In this document: in pieces, positions 24,528 through 32,251 of the stretch
How positions within the stretch are numbered: position 1 is the stretch's first letter
How the letters are laid out: each line of letters opens with the position of its first letter
Assembly: GCA_944389145.1 (NCBI GenBank)
Contig: CALXLH010000037.1
Coordinates: 1 to 64,000, forward strand
DNA from: an uncultured Spirochaetaceae bacterium
GTDB taxonomy: Bacteria; Spirochaetota; Spirochaetia; Sphaerochaetales; Sphaerochaetaceae
Direction: 5' to 3'
DNA length: 64,000 bases
Notes under the pieces: model-generated
The model's input: only the letters and a program-made list of their open reading frames with translations
The model's database searches: none
What the model was told of the DNA's origin: nothing
Position numbers and translations under genes: made by a program

Positions 24528-25811
24528 ATGAAAAAGACCAGGATTCTCGCAATCCTTCTGATGCTTACGGCTGCGCTTTCGATGGTCGGGGCAGAAGGAC
24601 TGAAGGAACAGGGAGCTGATGAGACTCTCGTCAAGGTTGTCTCCATAGAGAAGGGAGATGACGGCAACTGGCGCATCAACGCGCTCAGGGAGGATGGGAC
24701 GGAGGTGATCTACATCTACGGCGATGAGAGCACATCTACCTATCCGCTCGAGAACATCGAATCCGATGACTACCTGATGATCCGCGACAATGGGATATCC
24801 ACGATGAGCATACCGCCTCAGATGCAGGCGATAAACGTAAGATACGTAACGCCGGCGGTCATCAACGGACTCATCGCAGCTGATTTCTACACGCCGGTGC
24901 AGCATCCGGGACTCACGCTGGATATAACCGAGATCGATGATGAGGATATCCTCTCTCGCTTCAGCTTCGCCTATGGCTATATCTCGATGCTAGGGCTCAA
25001 CCGTAGCTCGCTCTATCCGCACGCCGGTTACTTCGCACGCGGTATCATCGATGCGGGGGCTGCTGACGAGGTCGAACCGATGCTCACGGTCGAAGAGATG
25101 AACACGGCCCTTACCGAGTATATCTCGGAGTATATCGAGAAGGGACTTGTCACGGATTACGGCGAGCTGTGCACGACGAAGGACCAGATCATGGAGCTTG
25201 GCACTCCGGAGACCCTTCCTGACAGATTCGCCTACGCATACGGTTACTTCAGCTTCCTCAATCTCATCTACAGCGGCCTTGAGGTGTATCCAGATGAGTT
25301 CGCCTACGGAGCGCTGACCGCAAGCTACGGCTCGGTGATGCCATACACCATCGAGGAGATGAACGGATTCATCGAGGAGTATGTCGCAGAGCTTCAGGCT
25401 GAGTATCAGGCATGGGTGGAAGAGATGAGCGCGGATAACCTAGCCGCGGCAGAGAGCTTCCTTGCCGACAATGCATCCAGGGAAGGAGTCATCACGCTCG
25501 ACTCGGGATTGCAGCTTGAATACACCTACGATGATACAAGCGAAAGCGCAAGGCCGGCGGAAGACAGCATAGTAGTCGTGGACTACACGCTGACACTGAT
25601 GGATGGAACAGTGATGGATCAGGGAGAAGGTGCCGAATTCTCGCTGCAGAACCTCATCCCAGGCTTCAGCGAGGCAGTGATGCAGATGAACGTCGGAGAC
25701 AGCGTCAGGGCCTATGTCCATCCTTCCCTCGGATACGGAGAGAACGGTACCCAGACGATACAGCCGAACTCGCTTCTGATCTTCGACATAACGCTTGACA
25801 GCATAAGGTAA
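24528..25811 (+). CDS. Exported FKBP-type peptidyl-prolyl isomerase
   Basis: 427 aa. Signal peptide 1-22 (ending S-M-V-G-A-E). Two FKBP_N-like repeats, each with F-A-Y-G-Y or A-Y-G-Y-F followed by a Y-P-x-x-(G/F) turn (about 145-180 and 235-270), then an FKBP catalytic domain at 330-427 with V-D-Y-T-L, the L-I-P-G-F-S-E-A loop and L-G-Y-G-E-N-G. It should assist folding of envelope proteins in the periplasm. The region 30-140 is not recognised. Its own promoter is visible and a terminator follows. Confidence 0.88.
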   Translation: MKKTRILAILLMLTAALSMVGAEGLKEQGADETLVKVVSIEKGDDGNWRINALREDGTEVIYIYGDESTSTYPLENIESDDYLMIRDNGISTMSIPPQMQAINVRYVTPAVINGLIAADFYTPVQHPGLTLDITEIDDEDILSRFSFAYGYISMLGLNRSSLYPHAGYFARGIIDAGAADEVEPMLTVEEMNTALTEYISEYIEKGLVTDYGELCTTKDQIMELGTPETLPDRFAYAYGYFSFLNLIYSGLEVYPDEFAYGALTASYGSVMPYTIEEMNGFIEEYVAELQAEYQAWVEEMSADNLAAAESFLADNASREGVITLDSGLQLEYTYDDTSESARPAEDSIVVVDYTLTLMDGTVMDQGEGAEFSLQNLIPGFSEAVMQMNVGDSVRAYVHPSLGYGENGTQTIQPNSLLIFDITLDSIR

Positions 25812-25832
25812 TAACAAGAGCAATCAAGCACG

Positions 25833-25869
25833 AAGGGCCGTACCAAGGCAGTAGCCGAGGTCGGCCCTT
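25833..25869 (+). terminator. Hairpin after the FKBP gene
   Basis: AAGGGCCG (25833-25840) pairs with CGGCCCTT (25862-25869) across a 21-base loop, followed by ATTCTG. The T-run is poor, so termination may be partial. Confidence 0.5.
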
Positions 25870-25941
25870 ATTCTGTAGTCGCCGATTACATATACCTTCA
25901 GATATTGCCTTGCTATCCAATATCCCATCACATACAATTCC

Positions 25942-26330
25942 AGCAAGGAGAAAATCCTCACCTCTCGCAGGAGGATCGTCCGTAGCGTCAACACGGAGAT
26001 GCTTTCCTCTTACTGGAACATCGGAAGGCTTATCGTCGAGGATGAGCAGAAGAATCAGGAAAGAGCCCAATATGGAGAACAGACGCTGAAGCATATCTCA
26101 AGAAGGCTTAAAGCAGAACTTGGAAATGGCTTTTCCATTTCAAATCTTCAGTTCATGCGTCGATTATTCCTTGTATATCCAAATCAACAGACACTGTCTG
26201 ACTAATTAAGCTGGTCCCATTACTGTGAGCTTCTTGCAATCTCCGATAACTGAAAATACAGATGTATCACTGTCAGAGAAATCAAAAGGCTACTATAAAA
26301 GGCTGTCTTCAGTGATGCCGCTCTGATGTA
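25942..26330 (+). pseudogene. Decayed YhcG/DUF1016 PDDEXK nuclease N-terminal fragment
   Basis: Reading the + strand, V-R-S-V-N-T-E-M-L-S-S-Y-W-N-I-G then G-R-L-I-V-E-D-E-Q match the start of DUF1016 (YhcG) proteins. After L-S-D a TAA (26203-26205) interrupts L-S-D-x-L-S-W-S-H-Y-C-E-L-L-x-I-S, which is the normal continuation. Further stops (26251, 26296) and a frame change follow, and the nuclease half is missing. No start codon with a ribosome site is present. Remnant of a full gene, beside an accessory surface-protein block. Confidence 0.85.
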
Positions 26331-26393
26331 TATAGCAACCGCCTCCTTGTATTTTCCACCATCGTTGGTAGTCCAAGCATCGACAGAAACGAT

Positions 26394-27137
26394 CTAATTG
26401 ACTGTCAGTTTTATCTCATGCATATTTCCTGCAACAGGCGTGATAGTGCCAGCAAGTGTTGTTTCGGTACTATTCACCTTCAGCTTCTTTATTTCAGTAC
26501 CCGGCACCACATTGGCCTCATAGGTCGTGTCATTGACCTTATGCATGGTTATCCAGCCTTGGCTTGCACCATCAGCGCTTACTGTACCTTCCGTATTTAT
26601 ACAAGAGGTATATCCATAGACCTTGACGCTTGTCACGTCTACAGCCCGCGTTCCAGTAAGCTCTACCCTCACCTTCGCAAGCTGATGGTTGAAACTTAGA
26701 TTAATAGTATCACTGAGTTTAGCATCAGGTATGACAGCTTTCAGCACATAGGAAAGTCCATCTGACTGATCACTGAGATTTACCGTTTTATCGATAGGAT
26801 ACCATGCAATGATGTCAGCGGTAGGTGCTGGCCAGTAGAGAGTCCTATCAGATAACAATATATTCTCAGGATTCAGAGTATAGAGGGCAGTACCGGCACC
26901 CAGCTCCACGCCTATCTGTTCGGAACCATCCCAGTCCCATACGCTGTTGCCAGATTCATTTTCTACCACCTTCGCACCACGGGGCCGCCCTCCATCCCCG
27001 GATATCGTCACTGATGATATGACAAGTGGATACTTCCCTTCAGGAAGCTCTGTTCCTTCTTCCATTATCCCGCTCTGCGTGCAGGAGGCGATGATGATAA
27101 GCGATATAATCAATGTCGTAATGCATATTCGTCTCAT
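26394..27137 (-). CDS. Fimbrillin-like lipoprotein
   Basis: 247 aa. Lipoprotein signal peptide with lipobox I-I-A-S-C (Cys19). The body resembles Bacteroidota fimbrillin-type proteins: W-D-W-D-G near 70, W-P-A-P-T-A-D-I-I-A-W-Y-P near 104-116 and F-N-H-Q-L-A-K-V-R-V near 150. Such proteins are surface-anchored or pilus subunits. ATG at 27137 follows GGAGGAGAGG. Distal gene of a three-gene lipoprotein operon. This family is unusual for a spirochaete, so acquisition is suspected. Confidence 0.75.
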   Translation of the reverse strand: MRRICITTLIISLIIIASCTQSGIMEEGTELPEGKYPLVISSVTISGDGGRPRGAKVVENESGNSVWDWDGSEQIGVELGAGTALYTLNPENILLSDRTLYWPAPTADIIAWYPIDKTVNLSDQSDGLSYVLKAVIPDAKLSDTINLSFNHQLAKVRVELTGTRAVDVTSVKVYGYTSCINTEGTVSADGASQGWITMHKVNDTTYEANVVPGTEIKKLKVNSTETTLAGTITPVAGNMHEIKLTVN

Positions 27138-27147
27138 TCCTCTCCTC

Positions 27148-28008
27148 CTATATTGTCACGGTGCCGGAACCAGAAGCACCAGCAGTCCATCCTGCTATTG
27201 TCGCTGTTTCAATCTCTAACCCTTTCAGTGAAACCTTGACGATGAAGCTGTACTCATATCCTGGCTTAAGGATCAGGGATGTGTCCGTGTCAGAATTGGA
27301 TAAGGTGCCAAAGAAGTTAATACCACCAACAAAGGCAACTCTAATCCTACCTCCAGCATCTACCTCCTGAGGAATGAGGATCAACGATGTTTCAAGGGTA
27401 TCTGAAATAGGAACAGTCAGATTTTCAGATGTCGTAACGTCATTTGCGGGTTCAGCTGTACCATTTCTCGTATCGAACATACCCTCTTGCATAAGTCCGG
27501 AAAGGGTGAATCCGGTTGGCTTGAGACTATCAAAACTTATATTATCGCCTGCTTCGAATCTGATCGTCACCTTGCTCATGACGTGCTTGAATCCATGCTC
27601 TCCCGTGAATGATATCGCAGGACTCGCAGAGGATGCTTCCGCTCCTGTTGCATAGAGGAAGTCTATTTTCTTCTGATTATCTCCTTTCTGATTCTCCGCA
27701 GACGTATCTATCGGTATTGCTGGAGCATCCCCGGAGTATGGATAGTAGGCGCTGAAGGTAACAGGATTGCTGTCGGTGAATACGATGGCCGTATCCTCCG
27801 GACTGAAGCCCCCTTCTCCATAGATGTATTGGACATTCTCATAGTCTCCGCCGGTTATGCCTATCTTGTCATCAGCACTGAATCTAGACTGCCCTGCATC
27901 TCCCTTGACCACCGCTGCTACGGGAGCGGTATCAAGGGTGGTCCTGCCGTCATTGGAGCAGGATATGATCATCGTTGCCGCAAGGAATATAAATGCTATC
28001 CGTCTCAT
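27148..28008 (-). CDS. Fimbrillin-family lipoprotein
   Basis: 286 aa. Signal peptide with lipobox M-I-I-S-C (Cys17). Typical fimbrillin order: F-S-A-D-D-K-I-G-I-T near 43, F-S-A-Y-Y-P-Y near 85, F-K-H-V-M-S-K-V-T-I near 140, L-I-L-I-P-Q near 210 and a terminal I-A-G-W-T-A-G-A-S-G-S-G. ATG at 28008 follows GGAGGGGG; a longer frame to 28047 overlaps the upstream gene. It lies 10 bp after the poly-G lipoprotein stop and 10 bp before the second fimbrillin-like gene. Confidence 0.8.
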   Translation of the reverse strand: MRRIAFIFLAATMIISCSNDGRTTLDTAPVAAVVKGDAGQSRFSADDKIGITGGDYENVQYIYGEGGFSPEDTAIVFTDSNPVTFSAYYPYSGDAPAIPIDTSAENQKGDNQKKIDFLYATGAEASSASPAISFTGEHGFKHVMSKVTIRFEAGDNISFDSLKPTGFTLSGLMQEGMFDTRNGTAEPANDVTTSENLTVPISDTLETSLILIPQEVDAGGRIRVAFVGGINFFGTLSNSDTDTSLILKPGYEYSFIVKVSLKGLEIETATIAGWTAGASGSGTVTI

Positions 28009-28018
28009 ATCCCCCTCC

Positions 28019-28432
28019 TCACATTTCCATGTCCACGGAGTTTCCATCTCCGGGTGTCCAGATGCCTATATCAGGTTCGCCTACGGAAGCGGGGACATCG
28101 GGATCATCGGGAGTGATGTAGCTCCACCCTGCATAGAGCGTGATGCTATCCATTATCGGAATCTTGAAGTCAAAGATCGTGGTCCTTGCTTCGTCCGCAT
28201 ACCAGCGCGTGAAGCGGTAGCCTGGACGGTATGGATCCTCAGGCTCTTCAAGAAGTTCTCCATCGATCACAGAGACGATGGCCTCCCCTCGGAGCCTTCC
28301 TCCATTGGGATCGAATGTGACGGTATGAGTGAGGGGACCGCTATCGCTGCATGATGAGAGCAGGAGCAGTAGGCAGAATGCTACCCCCCCCCGTAGGATT
28401 CTTGAAAAATGCTGTCCCTTATGTGTATTCAT
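28019..28432 (-). CDS. Lipoprotein with InlB-type B-repeat, likely phase-variable
   Basis: 137 aa. Signal peptide and lipobox L-L-S-S-C (Cys28), then one Listeria-Bacteroides (InlB B) repeat: T-V-T-F-D-P-N-G-G at about 37-45 to L-Y-A-G-W near 100. The coding sequence contains nine consecutive G (28384-28392 on the + strand as C) at codons 14-17, between the start and the hydrophobic core, so slippage would switch the whole lipoprotein off. No Shine-Dalgarno is seen before the ATG. First gene of the operon with two fimbrillin-like lipoproteins. Confidence 0.75.
   Translation of the reverse strand: MNTHKGQHFSRILRGGVAFCLLLLLSSCSDSGPLTHTVTFDPNGGRLRGEAIVSVIDGELLEEPEDPYRPGYRFTRWYADEARTTIFDFKIPIMDSITLYAGWSYITPDDPDVPASVGEPDIGIWTPGDGNSVDMEM
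28384..28392 (-). repeat. Poly-G tract (9 G) inside a lipoprotein gene
   Basis: Nine G in a row on the coding strand. With the present length the frame is open; a gain or loss of one G shifts the frame before the lipobox. Homopolymeric G tracts drive phase variation in treponemes and many other host-associated bacteria. Confidence 0.85.
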
Positions 28433-28468
28433 AGATTAATGATAAATGGGGAATGGTAGGAATGGAAT

Positions 28469-28500
28469 AAAAAACGGGACCACCCTCCTTGAGCAGTCCC
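28469..28500 (-). terminator. Terminator after the InlB-repeat secreted protein
   Basis: On the minus strand GGGAC (28500-28496) pairs with GTCCC (28480-28476) and is followed by a G and six T (28474-28469). It separates the 28525-29682 gene from the lipoprotein operon downstream. Confidence 0.65.
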
Positions 28501-28524
28501 ATCGTCATGGATCTGGCAATCGCC

Positions 28525-29682
28525 TTACTCGGCGCTTACGGTGAAATCAGATGTCCAGGCATCACCGTCCCTATCGGTAACGGTTACGGTAAGCGTATGA
28601 TCACCAGCCTCGGTAGCGACGACCCTGAGTCCAGTCATCTTCAGCGAGCTCCCGTCATTGAGGAAGGAGACCTTGCCTCTTCCCGTCAGCACGGTAAGGC
28701 CCTCGCTGCCAGTCACTTCTATCGAGAGCGACCTGAGATCCTCCGTGCCGCTATTGGTAAGGGTGAACTCGAGCTCCTCCTGCGTATTGAGCGGAAGTGC
28801 CGCGATATCATAAAGGGAACCCTTGAGATCATTCATCTCAACCTTCTTCCAGAGAGCTGTGAAGATAGCGCCGTTTCCCTCGAGCTTATATTCCTCATCG
28901 AATGGTGCCAGGTACTCCCCTGTCGTCTCATCGACCCAGCCTGCGAACACATAGCTATCATCAGGAGCCGTAAGCACTGGAATCGTCACGCTGTCGCCCG
29001 TATTGATATCATCAAAGGAACTTTCCACTCCCGTGACAGGATCTTCGAAGAGGACCCTTGTCGTCCATATCGCATAGAGCGTCTGGCTGGTAAGAGGAGC
29101 TGATATCGTCTCTCCAGCCTGATACGTCACCTCATCAGGGGTCACGCCCCAACCGACCAGCACGCCGGCCATCGAGGAATCGACACCGATCTCATCAGCC
29201 GTCGGAAGCGTTATCTCGCTGCCTGGCACGACAGAGATGGAACGGCTATAGCTATAGCTGAACGTATCAGAGGATGAACTCCATTCGTAGCTGAGCGTCG
29301 GGCAGTAATATGAGCTGTTGCTGTAGAGCCACTTTGCATGTTCCATCGCGCTCGCATCATCTTCCTTGAGTATCGCAGAAAGAAGCGCATCCGTATCCTC
29401 CTTGCTCATCGATAATGACGCGACCGCCCGGTAATCATTCCTCGCTGCCATTGCCTTCTGCATATTGCCGGCATCCATTGCCTTCTCATAGCTGCGGATC
29501 GCCTTTGACCTGTCATTGGCAATCCTCTGGCTCAATTCATCATATGTATCGATAGCCGCAGCCACATCACCTGCCGCTACATCCTCAGAGAACTTCTGAT
29601 AAAGGTCAGCCGCTGCCGCCGCACTAAGCACCATGCATGCGACAAGAAGCATCGCAATCGTAGATATGATTCTCTTTCTCAT
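28525..29682 (-). CDS. Secreted protein with two InlB-like repeats
   Basis: 385 aa. Signal peptide 1-25 (ending S-A-A-A-A-A-D). Residues 26-110 are helical (K-F-S-E-D-V-A-A-G-D-V). Two B-repeat-like units follow: about 155-207 (ending L-Y-A-I-W) and 208-280 (F-A-G-W ... F-T-A-L-W). The C-terminal 90 residues look like an Ig-like beta-sandwich (L-E-F-T-L-T-N-S-G-T near 305). ATG at 29682 follows GGAGG and GAGAGAAG. Probably exposed outside the inner membrane; role unknown. It shares its repeat type with the lipoprotein next door. Confidence 0.78.
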   Translation of the reverse strand: MRKRIISTIAMLLVACMVLSAAAAADLYQKFSEDVAAGDVAAAIDTYDELSQRIANDRSKAIRSYEKAMDAGNMQKAMAARNDYRAVASLSMSKEDTDALLSAILKEDDASAMEHAKWLYSNSSYYCPTLSYEWSSSSDTFSYSYSRSISVVPGSEITLPTADEIGVDSSMAGVLVGWGVTPDEVTYQAGETISAPLTSQTLYAIWTTRVLFEDPVTGVESSFDDINTGDSVTIPVLTAPDDSYVFAGWVDETTGEYLAPFDEEYKLEGNGAIFTALWKKVEMNDLKGSLYDIAALPLNTQEELEFTLTNSGTEDLRSLSIEVTGSEGLTVLTGRGKVSFLNDGSSLKMTGLRVVATEAGDHTLTVTVTDRDGDAWTSDFTVSAE

Positions 29683-30132
29683 CTTCTCTCAACCTCCACC
29701 ATCAAATCTAATCATTTATCCATGCGATATGGTGAAGAAGGCATGAAGTTTTCTTGATGATATAAAGAAAAGGCATGCATTCTGATGGCAGTTGCATATA
29801 TACCGGGAGTGACAACAATATCAAGAATGCTAATATCGATTCACTTATCATATCATAATCATGATCAACTACATATCTTATTTAGGATTATAATATGATT
29901 ATTATATATAAACAATCTTTTTATATATGCTTATGAATCATTTCCATAAGCAATGATATCCAAACAGATCATGATCATATTGATTGCTATCAGAACCCAT
30001 CAGACCGATATGGCTATGCATGGCAACGATATCATAAGCACGATAAACGATATCCATACCATAAAGGAATGCTTAGATAAGATATGGCTATCATAGCCTG
30101 GGCCTGCGGAAGCACAGGCCCGGGGATGTGTC
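29683..30132. other. 450-bp AT-rich intergenic region without a supported gene
   Basis: Much richer in A+T than its neighbours, with many overlapping ATATC/GATAT/ATCATGAT words and short palindromes. An 8-bp hairpin TGCTTATG/CATAAGCA (29928-29935 and 29945-29952) and a GC hairpin GGGCCTG/CAGGCCC (30100-30106, 30115-30121), the latter just after the cupin stop, are the clearest structures. No convincing promoter or coding region was identified. Confidence 0.6.
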
Positions 30133-30483
30133 TCATACGAGCGCATCATCGATCGTATAGGCTCCAAGGGAACCGGCCTTCACCTGTATGCAGACATAGC
30201 TAAGGGGGCTGTCTGCGGCTGCGAAGAACTGGCGCCTGCCCGCCGGGGCGATCCTCACCCAGTCGCCTTCATTGAGATCGACCTCCTCGCCATCAATCAC
30301 AGCCTTTCCCCTTCCCGAGAGGATAAGGTATATCTCCTCATTCGCCTTATGCGCATGGACGAATGGGACGGAAGAGCCGGCATCCAGCGTATTGACGCTG
30401 ATCTCTGCGCCTGTAAGCCCAAGCTTATCATGGAGCTCTGTCCTTGCACCTTCCACTTTCCCGATCTTCGTGTAATTACTCAT
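30133..30483 (-). CDS. Small cupin-domain protein
   Basis: 116 aa. Cupin motif 1 begins G-A-S-like with V-H-A-H-K-A-N-E-E-I-Y near 43-53 and motif 2 has G-D-W-V-R-I-A-P-A-G near 73-82; metal ligands H43, H45, E49 are kept, while the His of motif 2 is replaced (A-G-R-R-Q). Small cupins bind or sense ligands or act as isomerases; no function can be set. ATG at 30483 follows GAAGGA. Divergent from an HxlR regulator, with a palindrome in its leader. Confidence 0.85.
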   Translation of the reverse strand: MSNYTKIGKVEGARTELHDKLGLTGAEISVNTLDAGSSVPFVHAHKANEEIYLILSGRGKAVIDGEEVDLNEGDWVRIAPAGRRQFFAAADSPLSYVCIQVKAGSLGAYTIDDALV

Positions 30484-30491
30484 TTCCTTCT

Positions 30492-30507
30492 CATTATGCA
30501 CATAATG
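30492..30507. promoter_or_regulatory. Palindrome in the cupin leader, candidate HxlR operator
   Basis: CATTATG-CA-CATAATG is a perfect 7-bp inverted repeat just upstream of the cupin ribosome site, in the spacer shared with the HxlR gene. Confidence 0.5.
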
Positions 30508-30577
30508 TATGGACGCACGCCGGGAATGAAAAGTACGCACAAAAAGGTAACTGCGCGCAATCTTCCAGATACGTGCT

Positions 30578-30913
30578 ATGATAATCGTCATGAAGACAAG
30601 GTCCGAACTCCCAGAGTGTCCCGTTGCTACCACAGTCAGCCTTATAGGAAGCAAATGGAAGCTCCTCATCCTACGCAATCTCTCTGATCGCACATGGAGA
30701 TTCAATGAGCTGTGCAGGTCGCTTGAGGGAATATCGCCGAAGGTACTTGCAGCAAGTCTCAGAGAACTTGAGGAAGACGGCATAGTATTCAGGAAGGATT
30801 ATCTGACGAATCCTCCGAAGGTCGAATACGGACTTACGGAGCTGGGTCTCAGGCTTCAGGATCTGCTGGATGTGATGGCAGAGTTCGGAAGATACTATAA
30901 AAGTATCATATAA
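30578..30913 (+). CDS. HxlR-family transcriptional regulator
   Basis: 111 aa. The family signature C-P-V-A-T-T-V-S-L-I-G-S-K-W-K-L-L-I-L spans about 14-32, with a winged helix and the typical I-S-P-K-V-L-A-A-S-L-R-E-L-E-E-D-G-I recognition region at about 52-70. The N-terminal Cys may sense electrophiles or redox state, as in several HxlR members. ATG at 30578 or 30590; neither has a strong ribosome site. Likely controls itself and the divergent cupin gene. Confidence 0.88.
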   Translation: MIIVMKTRSELPECPVATTVSLIGSKWKLLILRNLSDRTWRFNELCRSLEGISPKVLAASLRELEEDGIVFRKDYLTNPPKVEYGLTELGLRLQDLLDVMAEFGRYYKSII

Positions 30914-31143
30914 ATATCGTAATTGTATGATTAATCTATCATAAACATATTTATTCATATTGATTAGATATCGATATGCTAAGTGGGCATATAACCTCCT
31001 GTCGATGATAGCAGCTGCCAGCGCTTGTACCTGCTTACGATATTAAATTATATATATTTCATACCTAAATAAGAATTATTTATTAAGTATTTATTTTGAT
31101 GAAAAAGCCATGCCCATCGGCGATAATATCCCTGGAGGAACAT

Positions 31144-32214
31144 ATGAAGAAACTTATCCTGATTACGGTTACGCTGGGCATTGCTGCATCAATGCTCTTC
31201 GCATCCGATTACCCCACGCTTGAGGGGGAAGTCGCTTCCATCTCAAAATACGGCAATGCAGAGACAAGCATAACCGGAGAGGATGCCTATGCCGCAGGCT
31301 ATGAGCCTGGGGACCTCGTACAGCTGAGCGTCGCGGGATTCTCCGGCATCGTGCCCATGGGAACGAACTACAGCGATGTGGACAGCGGGGAGACTATCGT
31401 GGTGATATCAGATGAGGGAGTGAGCATAGCAATCAACTATGGCTCATTCGAGACGGCATCGGGCGCCGTCACAGGAAGCCCTGTCGTCATAGATATGGCC
31501 GAGAAAGGCGGATATCTTGAGGAGCATGCCATAAGGCAGCTCGTGCGCACAGATTCAAGGGAAGACTATGGCTCTGATGAGATCTTCGCGAACTTCCGCA
31601 TGGTCGATGAGGGAAGGATACAGCCAGGAATCCTGTATAGAAGCTGCAGCCCCGTAAGAGGAGACAGCCGCGCGCCATATGCGGACAGGCTTGCCGAGGC
31701 AGCAGGAATCAGGACGGTAATCAACCTTGCAGACAGCGAGGAGTCGATGGAGGCGGGACTGGCGATGGCTCCATACTATTCATCTCTCGCAGCTGACGGC
31801 TCTGTGATCACCCTTGATATGGCTGTGGACTTCTTCTCCCCGGACTTCACCTCAAAGCTGGCAGAGGGCCTCAGGTTCATGATATCCCACGATGCGCCCT
31901 ACCTCATCCACTGCAATGAGGGCAAGGACAGGGCTGGCATGGTTGCAGCCCTGCTGGAAGCGCTCTGCGGTGCATCGATGGATGAGATCATCGCCGACTA
32001 CATGGAGAGCTATGAGAATTACTACGGCGTAGAAAAGGGTACGGAACAGTATGACATGATCTCATCGATCATAACGGACTTCTTCATGACGATGAACGGA
32101 CGTCCTTTCCCGTGGGATGCCGTCGGCACCGTTGCGGAGAACTACGCGAGGAATACGATAGGGCTCACCGATGATGAGATATCATCGCTGAGGACGATCC
32201 TCACGGAAGGCTGA
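31144..32214 (+). CDS. Exported tyrosine-phosphatase-like protein with N-terminal SAM_HAT-like domain
   Basis: 356 aa. Signal peptide 1-20 (ending S-M-L-F-A-S). Residues 25-125 resemble the C-terminal domain of SAM hydroxide adenosyltransferases: Y-S-D-V-D-S-G-E at about 77-84 and a G-V-S-I-A-I-N-Y-G-S-F near 95. The C-terminal half is a Cys phosphatase: R-S-C-S-P near 165, V-I-N-L-A near 195 and the P-loop H-C-N-E-G-K-D-R-A-G at about 257-266. ATG at 31144 follows GGAGG. The combination is unusual; substrates are unknown, but the protein should act in the periplasm. Confidence 0.82.
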   Translation: MKKLILITVTLGIAASMLFASDYPTLEGEVASISKYGNAETSITGEDAYAAGYEPGDLVQLSVAGFSGIVPMGTNYSDVDSGETIVVISDEGVSIAINYGSFETASGAVTGSPVVIDMAEKGGYLEEHAIRQLVRTDSREDYGSDEIFANFRMVDEGRIQPGILYRSCSPVRGDSRAPYADRLAEAAGIRTVINLADSEESMEAGLAMAPYYSSLAADGSVITLDMAVDFFSPDFTSKLAEGLRFMISHDAPYLIHCNEGKDRAGMVAALLEALCGASMDEIIADYMESYENYYGVEKGTEQYDMISSIITDFFMTMNGRPFPWDAVGTVAENYARNTIGLTDDEISSLRTILTEG

Positions 32215-32251
32215 AACGGATAAGGACGGGCACCGCGCCCGTCCTATTCTC

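Noticed and set aside
25705-26094. Minus-strand frame across the FKBP end and the YhcG remnant
   Set aside because: It spans a gene end, a hairpin and a pseudogene, with no ribosome site or family match.
26394-29682. Insertion sequence around the accessory surface genes
   Set aside because: No transposase frame and no terminal inverted or direct repeats were seen.
29953-30096. 47-codon open frame on the + strand in the AT-rich spacer
   Set aside because: No ribosome site, low-complexity Ile/Asp-rich product, no recognisable motif.
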